In this document: one piece after another, positions 44,375 to 57,700 of the stretch
Layout: every line of letters begins with the position of its first letter
Position numbering within the stretch: position 1 is the first letter of the stretch
NCBI RefSeq assembly: GCF_021347895.1
Contig: NC_067116.1
Span: 38,335,677-38,399,676, forward strand
DNA: 64,000 nucleotides
From: Acanthochromis polyacanthus
Lineage: Eukaryota > Chordata > Actinopteri > Pomacentridae
Reading direction: 5' to 3'
Notes under the pieces: model-generated
The model's input: the letters and a program-made list of their open reading frames with translations, nothing else
The model's database searches: none
Told to the model about the DNA's origin: nothing
Position numbers and translations under genes: made by a program

Positions 44375-45063
44375 CACTGTAAAAAAACTCCTGTAAAAAC
44401 AGGACATGTCTGTCAAATAATGGCAAATATCTGTAAGATAATGATATCATTTGAAGAATTAAAAGCAGTAAGGAATGAGATAAATTTGCAATCAAATACT
44501 GTAATAAAAACATGACCATTTTAAAAATACAGATTTTTGATGTTTGCTTTATTTACACATTTGACTTGTTTTTTTAACAAGTAACTTATTTTTTAAATAT
44601 GTGATTTTTGCAAGGGCTGCTCAGTGGAGTAGTGGTTAGCACTTTTGCCTTGCAGCAAGAAGATCCCCGGTTCAAATCCCGGGGTGGGCCTGGGATCTTT
44701 CTGAGCATGCGTGTGTTTCCTCCGGGTACTCCGGCTTCCTCCCACAGTCCAAAAATATGCTGAGGTTAACTGAGTACTCTAAATTGTCCGTAGGTGTGAA
44801 TGTGAGTGTGATTGTTTGTATATGTAGCCCTGTGACAGACTGGTGACCTGTCCAGGGTGTCCCCTGCCTTCGCCCGAGTCAGCTGGGATAGGCTCCAGCA
44901 CCCCCCGTGACCCCAGTGAGGATAAAGTGGTGGATAGAGAATGGATGGATGGATGATTTTGCAAGCTATTATCTATATAACAAAACATGAAAAATCTATA
45001 AAGGAACAGTAAATTGTTCAAAACATTGCAGTTTAAAATGTTTTTTTAAATATTTTTACAGTG
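44375..45063. mobile_element. TA-flanked MITE interrupted by a SINE
   Basis: CACTGTAAAAAAACTCC at 44375 and its inverted partner ATTTTTACAGTG ending at 45063, both flanked by TA, mark a Tc1/mariner-type non-autonomous element of about 340 bp once the SINE is removed. No coding capacity. Confidence 0.7.
44615..44956 (+). mobile_element. tRNA-derived SINE nested in the TA-flanked MITE
   Basis: Same family as the copies at 9.5 and 10.2 kb, here on the plus strand. It has an A-box-like TAGTGGTTAGCAC, a B-box-like GGTTCAAATCCC and a GGAT tail. TTTTGCAAG at 44606-44614 and 44957-44965 is the target-site duplication. It lacks about 25 bp of the body after the head compared with the 9.5-kb copy. Confidence 0.9.
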
Positions 45064-45065
45064 TA

Positions 45066-45452
45066 TCGTGTAAGGCTCTAGTACCCTCAAGTAACAAGCA
45101 CCCTACATTTGCACTTAAGTACTCGAGTAAATGTACTTTCTACCAGTGAATGCTGATAATATGTGACCTGTGCAGTGATTACATCCATGCAAGTCAGAAA
45201 TGTGATTACCATCACAATAAGGTTCACGTCAAGGACACAAGTGGATGTTGTGCAATGTGTCCTGACTCTGCCTTGAGAAAATGCAAACACACACCAGCCA
45301 AGAACTGTCCTTCCTCTCCTTCGCCTCAGGATCAGCACAGACTGTCTGTCTGATTACAGAGACACACTCCTCCCCACTGTGCAGGGGACGCTGTGCCCCA
45401 CCAGCATATTATCGCACTGTCTGAGAACTGAATCATCCTCAGCTGAGCGTGT

Positions 45453-45489
<37 letters not shown>

Positions 45490-47543
45490 GCACATAGAGG
45501 AGGCAGTGTGTGTTCAAAAGAAACACTGGCGTTATCTCACAGAGGCTCCAGCAGCACACAAAGGTTGCTGTTTTTGCTTAGCCCCAACTGTTCCCCCTTT
45601 TTTCCTCCTTATCTGTCTCCATCTTTTCTCTCTGGGAGATGCTGATTCAGTGGAACAAAGTGAAAGGAGTTGGTTAAAACCCCCTCACCGACTCCAAACC
45701 CTTTCTTCGAGTCTAACGCTGCGCTCTGTAGCTTGTTTTGACGCTTGTCACGCTGGCAGGAGCACATTACAGGATCTGGGTGACTTCTGCAGGAGCTAAT
45801 GTGCGGGGATGTTTGTCACTCCGGCCGCTTGAGACTCCAGTTCTTCTTTCAGGCGTGAGATTGGCTCGGCTGTGCTCGTCAACAGGTCTGGCTGTCAACA
45901 CAGCTCAGGTCATGCAGAACACTCTGACCTCGTTTGCCCAAATTAGACCTTTCTGTTGCGCTCAAATCTTTTGTGACAAAAATGCAGCTCTTGGTACATG
46001 TAATCCCCATCTTGGCATTGTTTCATCACTTTTTTTGCTCTTTAAAAAAAAAAAAAGTTAAGAGGTTTCACTATGCCATTTGTTTTAATTCAAGGTGGTG
46101 CACTATGTTCCTTCATTCTATCTGGGCTAATATGACAAATCGCAGTGTGATTAAGTACAAAAATTGCGCTAATACACAAATTTATCATCATGCAGCTCCA
46201 GAAAGCCAAAACGTGCCACACTATGCGCCGCATGTTGCAGTAGGATGCACACGGATGAGCCCGTGATGAAGGATGCAGGAGCAACCCCCACATGCGACCA
46301 TCTACATGATAATGCATCACACATACTTCTGGGAAGGGTTTATTGACAGGGGAGGAAGGCCGTGTGGGCGGGTCGTAAACATTTCACATCGAGTATCAGA
46401 TCTGGTGGGACAGAGCAGCCTGTGTGCGCTTGTGTGCGTGTTCGTGTGCAAGCAACAACGCGTGAGTTTTGTTGTGCGAGCGGCTAATTCTGTGGGACAT
46501 GTGTGGGCGTGTGTGTGTGTGTGGGTGAGCAGCATTCCTATCCATCAAAGTCACCAGTGGGCCGCCCTCTGCCTCGGGAGAAAAATGAACCATGCCCGAC
46601 ACACTCAGCCTGCCGCTGTTGTTCTCCTGCCACCATTTCCTCCTGATTCACCCTGAATGGCTGTGAGTGGGACAGACACACCTTGCTAGCCATCGCCACG
46701 CTACATTCACAGCACCACCACAGGAAGCTGACACATAAAGATGCCTGCATACCTTGCATGCTGATACAAACAAGCTGATCATAAAGGAGTGTCTCTGTGG
46801 CAGATGAGAACTCATGTCTTTCTTGTGAATTAAAAAAAAAAAAAAGATTGTCTAATCATCAGTGACACATATTTCAACATCTGCCGCACTGCAATACTCA
46901 TGTAAACCACCATAAAATATACAGATATCCAAAGAAATGTCCACTGTTCTTGGGATTTTTGCAGCAATTTGAACAGACGTGCTCGTGCATTGTACACCTG
47001 GACCTTTATGGGTCTCTAGTTGTCTTTGAGCCGGCATCAACTACAGCTGAGATGCAGCTGTAAGTGGATAAAGTTTCTGAATTTCATGGACTGTTTGAGG
47101 CAGATTAGTGAGTGAGGATGACTTGTGATTGTTGACTTTTGCTCAAAATAAGAGCCAAGCAGGGTCACAAGGGTTTTTTTCTCTGTAGTTGCTAATAAAA
47201 TAGCAAAACCTCCTGTACAATGGAATTAGTATTAGTAAAAACTGTACAATGGAAAGTGTTCAGCATTAAGCTTAAGAACCGTGTGAATAAAGTACAACAA
47301 ATGCGATGACATGATGTTCGACAACGTTCCTCAAGACTCAGCTCATTTTTTCACTGTCAGAGTTCATTGCCAACCATTTATTCCAGCATGTGCTCTTCTT
47401 TCACAATGATGTTTCCTCTAAATGACTTTTTGATTTCACAATACTACATGGCATCGTGAAGTCTTCATCAAATCAAGATAAACAGGTCAGAGCCAGTTAT
47501 GTAGGTGGCTGTTGGTCAGAATGACACTGAGCCTCCTACGCTG
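45066..47543. other. intergenic, no gene recognised
   Basis: Contains the GT repeat at 45454-45488 and short poly(A) runs. Frames up to 127 codons lack any family signal. Confidence 0.5.
45454..45488 (+). repeat. (GT)n microsatellite
   Basis: About 17 GT units. Confidence 0.95.
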
Positions 47544-47990
47544 AACGCCGATCAGCCAATCTACTAAAACCACTAACAGGTGAGGTGTGTAGCACTGATC
47601 GTCTTGTTACGTTATGCTATGTACTGCTGGGAAATCTTGAGTCATGGCATCCATGTGGTTTTGGCACATACCACAACAGTGGGACCTGCTGCACTGCAAA
47701 AACTGTGCGGAAACGGTTTGAGGAACATCATCAAGAGCCAAGACGTCGACCCGGACTGCAAACTCCCCGTATTACAATCTGTAGGATGCACTGGAACAAG
47801 CCTGATCCATGGAGGCCCCACCCTAGAACCCACACAACCCTCAGAATCGGCTGCCAATATCTCGACACCAGACACCACAGGACACCCTAAGACTTGTCAT
47901 GTCAATAACTCGATTGATTTACTGAGTTTGGCAACATGAGTGGGACCTGCACAATATTAGGCAGTTTTAATGTTGTGGCTGGTGAGTGTA
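47544..47990 (+). mobile_element. Tc1-like transposon, internally deleted (about 450 bp)
   Basis: The left end has GATCAGCCAATCTACTAAAA then CACTAACAGG; the right end has GCAGTTTTAATGTTGTGGCT. The interior keeps only 3' transposase pieces: TACTGCTGGGAAATCTTGAG, CACTGCAAAAACTGTGCGG, GATCCATGGAGGCCCCACC. The 5' leader is joined to mid-transposase sequence at nearly the same place as in the 11.7-kb copy. Confidence 0.8.
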
Positions 47991-48825
47991 AATTACACAT
48001 ATGGCATGTTTATATTGATATGTGAGAAAATCACATCAGTAGAGTTTTGCGTCGATTACCACAGTGATTTGTATTTTATTGAGATGTGCAAAATCACAGA
48101 TGAGATCTGCATGTCGGTATATGAATGCATGCAGAGAAGACTGTAACTTAATTAGTTTTCTATATAAAAAAGTTTTGTTTTTGCTTTTAGATTTTCTCTC
48201 CTTATTTTTTGTTTTGAATTACAGCGTTGGTCATATTGTTGACTTGATATTCATATCAAGCCAGCATTTTGACCTGATAATTCTACTGAATTGGCTCTCA
48301 CAGCGAAGACTTAAATTAAAAATACTCAAGCACAAACACAAATCCAAAGTGCTCTAACCTTGATTATGGCATGACCCCTCAAAAAATGAAACACAAATGT
48401 GAGAAGGAATTTCATTTGTTGCAGTTATTCAAGCAGAATTTGGTCTGCAGTTAGGGCTGTAACTAAAAATGTCATTGTTGTTTAATCTCCTGTTTATTTC
48501 CTCAAATAATCGGTTTGTGTTTTGAACTACGTACTTAAGAAAATTTAAAAAAAAGAAGACCTGTGTCTCCCAAAGCCCAAGATGACAACCTCGAATATCT
48601 TTTTTTAATATCTTTTAAAAAAAAATCTTTTTCATTTTGTTCAAAGACATTCAGCTTACTGTCATAAAGAAACAATACATACTTATATTTTAGAATTTAA
48701 AATCTGAGAAATTTCTTATGAAATTTCCTTTATAACTCAAAACAATTAACTGATTATCAATAATTATAATAGTAATAAAATAATGCTTGTGTTCAACAAA
48801 AACAACAACAAAAATGTAGTTGATG
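47991..48825. other. intergenic, no gene recognised
   Basis: Very AT-rich. Nothing supported. Confidence 0.5.
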
Positions 48826-49120
48826 CAACAGTTTGCATCAATCTTTTTGCGATCTGAAAATTTCTAATGAAATTATGTTCAACCAACAAACTACACTGAG
48901 TCATCTGCAAATAAACAGATTTTTATTTACCACTTATTTAGTCATTGGTAGCATAAAATTGTATTCGTAGATAGTAAAGTTATTTTAAATTTAAGTGTTA
49001 TGTACTAAAGAAAATACAACAATAATTTATCTAAAATAACAAGTAAAAAAAGTTGTAATATGAGTTATTAAAATGACAAATTTAGAAAATTAAGTTACTC
49101 CACTGTTAAGTAGGCAGGCG
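48826..49120. repeat. AT-rich dispersed repeat, copy 2
   Basis: CAACAGTTTGCATCAATC and TTCTAATGAAATTATGTTCA match the first half of the copy at 9271-9453, and the following AT-rich part to GTAGGCAGG resembles the portion after the SINE there. TGATGCAACAGTTTGCATCA at its start is itself a small palindrome. Confidence 0.5.
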
Positions 49121-52100
49121 GGGATATGTGAAATCATGACCTCAGTCTGAAGAAAAACAACGTTATGAAGTCAATTTCATTACCTTGATTGAACTTGAAT
49201 TTAATTTTTATCATCAAATGTAGAAATTTGGGTTTAAATTACACTCAATTTTTAGCTAAAGCAACTACCAGCATTAATTTGTCAGCACAACTTGTCAAAA
49301 TAACGTTGCAACCCGCTGAATTAGAGTTTTTATCTTGTAGGCCTGCATTTAACAAAGTGGTGGGAATAGGTTTCATGAATTCTGAGTTTCTTTGTACATT
49401 TTGCTGCAGGTATCTTTTAGTGCTGAGGGATTACGGTACAAACATACCTGCCTAACTTGAAGACACCTGATCATAGTGGTGGGAAATGTGTAGCAAGGTA
49501 AGTCTTTTAGGAACAAAAAGAAACAGTGTAGACTAAGACAAAAAGTCACTGGAGAGCAGAGGGGTGAAGAATTGAGTGGGAAGGTTTCAGTGTGGACAGA
49601 ACCTCTGATCCCACACCTGCAGAAGGAGCCCTGTTTGAAGTGCCGCTCGCTTGGCCTCCCGGCTCACAGCACAGATGATTGATGACACATCTCAAGCTCC
49701 ACGGCTTGACACACTGAAGCAGATAACGTGCCGGAGAGAGTGTCGGAGAAAAGGAAGAGAGAGAAAACTGTGCAAAACATGCAATGACAGGGGGACAAGA
49801 AAAGAAAGTGTCACTTCAGACTATGACTTAGTCACAGTCACAGCTTACAGTAGCTTCTGAACATCCAAGCCAGGAACATTTCAACCAGACCCCCCATTTC
49901 CAGAAACGTGAGTCACGACATTCCCTTGACTTTTGTCCGGAGAAGTTTTTATTGAAACTTTTCCCAGAGGTTCTATGTGACGAGTTCAGGATGTCAACGT
50001 ACTACACATGTTTTTTCAGTTGCTACTGAGCGAGTAACAGCTAAATGCAACAACATCTGTAGAGGGAACAGCACCCAGAGGCACGCTGGATACGGTCCAA
50101 ACATTTCACAATCGAATTCACTGTATTCATTCTCTTCAGTCCACGCATTCATCATATTGTACAGTATGGACTTCATGTATGCGTCTGTGTGCACAGTGAT
50201 GAGTAACATTAAGCTCTGACTGTGCTTTTTTTGTATATGTATTACATTTAGAACACGTTAGTCACTCCATCCTTCGTCAACACATTTCTAAATGGATGGT
50301 GAAAGTGATGAGGCATATTTTGTGCACCGAGTGTGTAATCAGAGTGCTATTGCTCATATTTTGACATGTGAACAATTTGAGTGTCTGGTGCAACTCCGAC
50401 AACTTCATTACCTGTTACAGACGGGTAATAAAATAAGCTAGATAATTGTATGCCTCTTTAGGCACTCTGACTTCAGGGTTCGTTTACAGACTGTGGTTGA
50501 AGTAAAAATGAAATTCTTGGTAGTCATACATGTACTTACCTGAATGTGAAGCTACAGCCAAGACAAAGCCGCTAATTAATTCCTAGCAGATAGACCGAAA
50601 ATACAAGGAAGCAGCTTGCCTGGCTCAAAAATTATGAGTGGAGTATCCATCTATTTATTTTTGAGGACCTCCACTGGTGAAAAATCAATTTTTTCCCCCA
50701 TATTAGCATATCCATATGGATTATTTCCTATCCTAAAAACACCAGTTTTCATCCCAAACCACCAGCGTATTGATGAAAACAAGAACACAAACTCAGACTG
50801 ACTGATTGCACATGTAACTGCAAGGAACCACAAACTTGCAGGGTGAGGCTTTCCACATTAATGTTATTCTTCCTTGTTTTTTTGTTTTTGGTTTGAGCAT
50901 GTATGGCAACATTTCTGGAATATTACAACTTGCCATTGTGTAGCAGAAAGTAGTTTTACAGTGTTTAAGCGGAGCTGTTGGTGAGCTGGTGTGCTCGGGC
51001 TACAGTGAGGGGTGAGTGGAGGGAGGTGGAGACAGTATGGAGTTGCATCTGAGCCATTTTCAGCCAAAAAAGGAATATTTTAATGGAAAAGAACCAGCAA
51101 ATAACGTCTAAACATGTAACTTGGATACACAGATGTGACTTTCTAGGTGTTAAACTAATGACTAAAAAGGGACTTTCACTTTGCAAAAAAAGCAAATAAA
51201 TGCACTGGCAAAAATCCTGGTATTCTTCCTTAAAGCAATATTTACTATTAAAACCCTGTCCTTGTAGTAGCAGACTAATGTGAATCAGCACACCACTGTG
51301 ATCTGAGCCACCACATGGATCCTGCGAGAATACAATGTACCGTTATGGCCTAGCCTATCACGGTTGTAACAGGACACTTCACACTACGTTCCATATTCTG
51401 TCCATGTGCGGCGAAACATTTGTCCTGTTCACAGTCTCTGTTGTGTCGTGACGCTGCACGACTCACAGGACGCTTAGTGGTGCTGTGCTGCACTACCAAA
51501 AGCTCAGATTCGGTCCTGTCAACCGCTCGCTGCACAGCCTCATCCGAATGGTGTAACTTCGACACCCCCGCAAAGTAGACCCGATAATTGGTGCCTTTTA
51601 CAGAGCTGGTCTGCTCGCACTAAAAGGCCCACAATAGGACAGCCTGGAACTGGGCTGAATGTGCTAAATAAGCTAATGAAATCCACCCACAGGACACGAT
51701 AAGAACCTTTATAGCTGTGAAACTCGGCCAAGCTGGGAGGGTGCTAGCTCAATCTGTTTGTTTATTTGTCTGTTTGACAGCCCACGGCGTAGCGCTAGAG
51801 GGACTGGTGGTCTGACAAAGGTTAGGTGTCAGCGTGGAGTGTAGAAAATAGAACAGAGCAGAACAAAGGAGAGCGCGAGAGAGAGAGACTGGAGAAAACA
51901 GGAGTGAGAGAGAGTGGAGGAGAGAGAGACTCGGGGCAGGAAGTGTGGGTGGCTGGGTAGGTGGTTTTGGCAACACAGAATGGACTTCTTGCGTATTACT
52001 TCTGGTAAAACAAAGATATGACTTTTGCAATGGCTCTACCCATTCACTGAGTAGTATCAGTTGTAAAAATTTTACTCCTGGAGGTCAGTGTGTGTGGAGG

Positions 52101-52620
52101 TGACACCAAATCAGTTTAAGAGCTACAAGTCTGTGATGTGCAGCAGATAGGAGATAACAGCGGTGAATGTGTGCATGTCTGTGTACAGTACACACTGGTG
52201 ATGAATACCAGATGCAGGCATTTCCTTTGTTGGTGCAAGCAAGTTCAGAACTTGCCAAATCGCCCTGCTCTCCGCCCACACAGTTGAAAACTTCCACACA
52301 CTCCCACACACACTCTAGAATCCCAGCCCACTAATCCTCCTCCATCCCAGGCTTAGGGGTAGCCAAAGCTGCAGGCTAATTCAATCTTGGCTAGTGCTCC
52401 AGTGTTTTATATCTCTCCTGTTGTCTCTCTGTTCTCCACCCTTGGTCCTTGCACTCACACTCTCACTAATTAGTTTTTCTCTCTCTCTTCAACTTCTACT
52501 GCTTTCGCCCCCTACTTCTTTACTTGTTTGATTCTCTATTTTTTGCTCTCTTTGCTCTCACCGGTTGTTTTCTTTCAAGCGGTGCGTCTGTTCTTTACTC
52601 TGCAGCTGACATGCAGTAGT
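49121..52620. other. intergenic, no gene recognised
   Basis: Ordinary non-coding DNA with a purine-rich stretch near 51870-51930. No exon-like frames. Confidence 0.5.
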
Positions 52621-52637
52621 CTAATCACTGATTGCGA

Positions 52638-52704
52638 AGGTCACCGCGGGTCACATGGTCGAGCTGGCAGGTCTTGCAGAGAGTTGATCTCATCTGTGAC
52701 GTCA
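52638..52704. promoter_or_regulatory. DR4 nuclear-receptor motif plus CRE
   Basis: AGGTCA (52638-52643), four bases, then GGGTCA (52648-52653) is a direct repeat with 4-bp spacing, the form bound by thyroid hormone and LXR receptors as RXR heterodimers. A perfect CRE, TGACGTCA, lies 44 bp further at 52697-52704. It sits about 11 kb upstream of the proximal midn promoter. Function is inferred. Confidence 0.35.
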
Positions 52705-54664
52705 GCCCAGTGGAGTGCGCAGCCTTCTCCCTATCACATTCTTAAAATAGCCACGCGTCCCCTCCAACAACGTCATCCACTCCCATCTCCCTCTGGCTCT
52801 GCCGCCCCCTTCCCTTTCCCTTATCTTACTCCCTGTCTCCCCCCTTCTCCACCCAAGTATCTACCTCACATGCTTTTTCCACCATCAAACTTTCCAGGGT
52901 TTGCCAACACCCCCTGATCTCTCTTTATGGGTTTCATAATAATAGCCATAATTCCATAAAAGAGAGTCCCCTGTACTCTGTGCTGATTGCTCTTCATAAA
53001 CTAGCTGCTCCAAAATTTAAAACATGTTCCATAACAATCTCAATCATGAAAAAACCTCCGTTCAGGATTTTTTAGTCTGAAAAAAAAGTGTTTTTTAGCA
53101 ATTACATGCAAACGAATACAGCCTTTCACGGCCTGCCACTTTACCGGCACTTCAAAAAAAAATTCAAGCGTTATTGCCGAAATCAATGAAATCCCAGTCA
53201 TTTCGTAGAAGAGGTACATTTGGATAGTGAAAAACAGAATGCCACCAATGACGTGTAGTTAAATATTTACTGTGTATGGGCGGACGGCTGTGAAGCAGAA
53301 GTGAGTCACACAGAGAAGGCTAAACTGACCCTTTGTATCTATATAACTAATGATCAAAGGCGAGGCTTCAGTTTAACCCCATGCAAGAACCAAGGCAGCA
53401 TTTGTTCTGCCGTTTCAGCTCCGCCGCCCACACACCGGCTATCCTGTTGCTCTTTAGCAGGAATCTGACGCTGTCATCATCATACGCTGAATATCTATAT
53501 TCAAAGTGATCCTATAAACTGTGACAATCCACGAGTGCTGACAGTTTCATTCAGATGAATGACTCATGTTTTCACAGTTATAAAAAAGGTGAGGTAAGCT
53601 GATTAAACACAATAAAGTGACATAATAAAGAAGCAGTGGAATACTTTGTACTTTCACACCTATTTTTTCTGGCATACATGGCACATATTAAATGTGTATT
53701 AAGCCATAGCAGTAGGGAAATAAGATTGTTATTGTGAATTTATCGAAAAAGTTTATATATTACAATTAAAAGCAGAAAGGGTTATTTATGATATTAATTT
53801 ATCTCAGTATAATAAATATTATGGCTAAAACCCTACAAGAACATATTTATCGCCTGTTTAAATTAAATAATTACATTAGGACTCTAGGCTTTTCTAAATT
53901 ATGGGGATTTACCTGACTAATTAAAAACTTATGCTAAGACTCTACAAAATATACACGGAAAACCCAATGAGTTCAAGGATTTCCTATGAGCAAGAAATTT
54001 TGTAACTGTGGAGAAAAAGAACTCTTGTCTAACAGGAAGAAACCCCCAGCAGAACCGGGCTCAGGGAGAGTGGCCATCTGGCCATCTCTATTGGTCTGGG
54101 TGAGGTTAAAAGGGGGAGAGAACAAGAGAACAAACACTTGATCGACAAGTAGACCGCAGATCAGAACTCGTGCAGCTCCAGAGAGGTTCAGGGAAAGAGA
54201 GGACAGAACACAAACTACAGGAGACTGAAGACACAAAGTAAATAACATCCAATACTGCATAAAGACGTGAAGAATCCATATAAAAAGGACAGATAAAGGT
54301 ATAGCTTTTAAGTTTGATTAAAAGTTAGGTGGAACTACAAAAGCAAAAGACTCAAAGAGCAGACCTAGTCAAATCCGGCAACAGATCACAAAACAGCAAA
54401 GCTGTAAGAAGAACTAGGAGTAGACATGACTAGGGCAGCTTCAAAGCAATGTAAGAAAGGTGAGCCTTTAATTTTGACTTTCACATTCCATCTGTGTACA
54501 CAGGATTTAGTATGGAACCAGAGACTGTTGTAGATTCAGAGTGCAGAGGAGTAATTGTGATGATGACCTAAGTGACTAAGGGGGAAAATTAAGTTAACAT
54601 ACTGGAAATTTATTGTGGGGCTAAAATATTGAGGTCAAGCAGTAAAATTTTAATCTGAAATTGT
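52705..54664. other. intergenic, no gene recognised
   Basis: A pyrimidine-rich stretch (52710-52900) is followed by AT-rich DNA. Nothing supported. Confidence 0.5.
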
Positions 54665-54672
54665 TTTTTGCT

Positions 54673-54789
54673 GACAGACTGGTGATCTGTCCAGGGTGTC
54701 CCCTGCCTTTGCAGTCAGCTGGGATAGCCTCCAGCCCCTCGCTACCCTAATGAGGATTAAGCTGTATAGATAATGGATGGATGGATGTA
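54673..54789 (+). mobile_element. 5'-truncated SINE (3' third only)
   Basis: GACTGGTGATCTGTCCAGGG, GGGATAGCCTCCAGC and a short GGAT tail are the 3' end of the SINE family seen at 9.5, 10.2 and 44.6 kb. TTTTGCT at 54666-54672 and 54790-54796 is a plausible short target duplication, so the copy probably inserted already truncated. Confidence 0.8.
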
Positions 54790-54796
54790 TTTTGCT

Positions 54797-57700
54797 AGTA
54801 ACCAACGTAAATGAGTGTATTTTTATGTTTTATTTTAGCCATTTTGGTCTCAGTCGACAGCAATATTACTCAGTCACTGCATTAATTAATTACAATATCC
54901 TAGTTTCACCTCGCCAGCCCATTGTTTAGAACAAAATAATCTGACTGCACCTCAGTATCATTCTACTGTGCAGCAAAAATGCTCTTTCTTGTCTGTTTTT
55001 CTTTAAACCGATCATAGTCATCTTGGAGCCAAGAAAAATATGGCGTTCACACAAAATAGTGACATGTGGAATTGCTTTGGTGGAACATTTGCGTGCAGAG
55101 AGATGTCATTAAAAAGAATAATCAATCGAAAAACTTTCAAAAAGCAAATCCTCACCAAATCCTGAAATTGTCAGTGTGGTAGGTTGCTAGACAACATATC
55201 ATTGTTGTTGTTTCACACAGCAAACAAAATTTTTAAAATGGTAACAAGCATAACGTGAAAGGAGAACAGAAAGTCAGACTTAAACTTGCAGTCTACATTC
55301 TGTTAGTTAGGCTATCAATATCCTGATACTTCTGCATTGAAATATGCACAGCAGTTCCTGGTCCCCAGAGGATGAATCTACTGACTTAGAAGACCCCTGA
55401 CTTTTGTTCTTGCAACACTATGAGGCTGACATCTATCGTGTCAAATTAGATATCTATAATGGATACATTATGATGAAATTAGTGCTCACATTCATGCTCC
55501 CCTTTGCATCCACCATCAGGCCAAATTTACTAAACCTAAAAATATTCCTAAGGTGCATTGAGTACGCCGAACTTCACAGAGCTGCTTGCATGTCTGTAAA
55601 ATCTCAGTCTTGTTAGAACACAACCCGAGCAGATGTTTTTTAAGCATACATAAAAGCTGCATGTAATAAAAGTATCCAAATATTAGGCTTTTCCAAATAG
55701 CAATATTAATAGTAATAATAACAGCAACGTATCCAAGCAGGATTACCTTAACAAAGAGGCACTAAATCAGCATCACTCCTACATTTGCTTTATTCACGCT
55801 TCAGTGCTTAATATTTGTCAGACACTGGCATATCAGGAAGCAGAGGCAGTCAAAAATAGCTGTTCAGAACCAGGAATAATCACAGTAACAGACAGAAGTC
55901 AGTAGCTCATAGAGGACTGGCTTCTGTTCGTCATCCTAGGCCGGTTTCTCACCATCATCCTGAACTTACTCTCCATCATCATGCCTCAAGTATAAACCGA
56001 ATGACAACTAGCCTCAGCTTATTTGCTCCACCAGGCTTCGGCCTTTTCTATGTTTAGTCATGTCTATTCTCTCTCTTTGATGTTATTTGATACAGCCAGT
56101 TGGCCAAACTTGAGTTCACAGTTAATTAGTCAGTTGTGTCTATTTATACTGTACCAGCTGACGTGTCTGGTGTTGACTGCTTGTTAAGAATGTGTTTATC
56201 GAGCTTCCACTAGTGCTTGTCGCACAAAAGCAAGAAACGACGGCGCAAAATTTATGCAATCAGACACATTTCATGGTGGGTTGGCTGTGATGTGCAGAGT
56301 TCAGAGGCAGTTTAAAGGGTAATTTGAGACTACAAATGGGGGTGGAGGCAGGAATATGCTGCTACAGACTGTGTGATCATAGAGTCTCTTCAGGTAACAT
56401 CATCAGCAGATCAGGTTAATTCAGGCCTCTGATCTTTGCGGATGTGAAACGTCTGTCATATTACAGTACGCGTACAAACCGGTTTCCGCGTGAGAGACAC
56501 TCGGTGCGTTCATCAAAGTTGAAAATAATACATCAAAGCGTTCATCTAGATGTGATTAAATGTAATCAGTGCAGTCATGGGCTGTTTGCAAAGAACTTTT
56601 ACGACCTTTTGTTTGTCAGACCATTCACAGTTTCCCACGTCTTCCAATAAGCACATTTGCTGCCTTATTTTGTGCCAACTCCGTGACACTTTTATTCATA
56701 ATCTTCACCATGATGTCCACAATAATCAATGCGATTCTTGACCCTTGAATTGTTAGTAGGATACTAATCATTACCAATGTTGTTAGTCAGAGTTTTGCAT
56801 CAGTCAGTATGTGGCAAGAAGTCAAACATGCTAGTTATGGTTTTGGACGCTGCAGTAAAATGTGATGCTGTTAAGTAGTGCATCAATGTAACATGCAATT
56901 ACTGACTGATTTAAAAATGGATGCAAAAATAGATATTTAATCAGTAGCCTTGCAGTCTAGAACTGCTAGAGATTTGAGGAAATGCATTTATTTGGATGAA
57001 GAGATGAATAACACTCATTTCCATTTCCAGTTAATTCAAAGGCCACTTCCATGAGTCAAGAAGCTTAGCTTAGCAAAAAGACTGGAAACAGAGGGAAAGA
57101 GGAAGCCTGGCTCAGTCTAAAGTTAACAATATCTAAGTACCACACGTTGACTGTGCCTTTCCAAGAAATAGTCCAGCACATAATCCCCCCTAAAACCACA
57201 ACTTGCTATGCTAAAACTTCTGTTTTTGCAAAAATAAACAAATGAGACATGACATAATTATCAGTGAGCTTTAAAGGTAGGTGGAATTTTTTTTACTCTC
57301 ATGCAGAGCTGGAGAAACAGTTTCTCTGTCTTTCCAAACTTTGTGCTAAAATAAACTAACCAGCTGCTGGCTTCTGCCTTATATTTAAAACACAGAACTG
57401 AGAGTACTGTCAGTGTTATCACATTGCTCTCAGTACAAAAGTGATTCCTCAAATGTCAAATTATTTCTTTCACATAATAGCAAATGTGAGACATGCAGGT
57501 GGATCCTTTCATTTATTGCACCTTCCCTCAGATAATTATGAGGTTTTTAGTAAATTTGCTGAAGGCTGCATGCTGATCCAACAGGTTGATCGTAAATAGT
57601 TGCTTTATGTGGAAGTGCTCCTGTACTGGAATCCATCTATCTGACCTTTTCAGAGCTGTTTAAAATCTACCTTGGCTTTCTATTTGCAGTCATGGAACAA

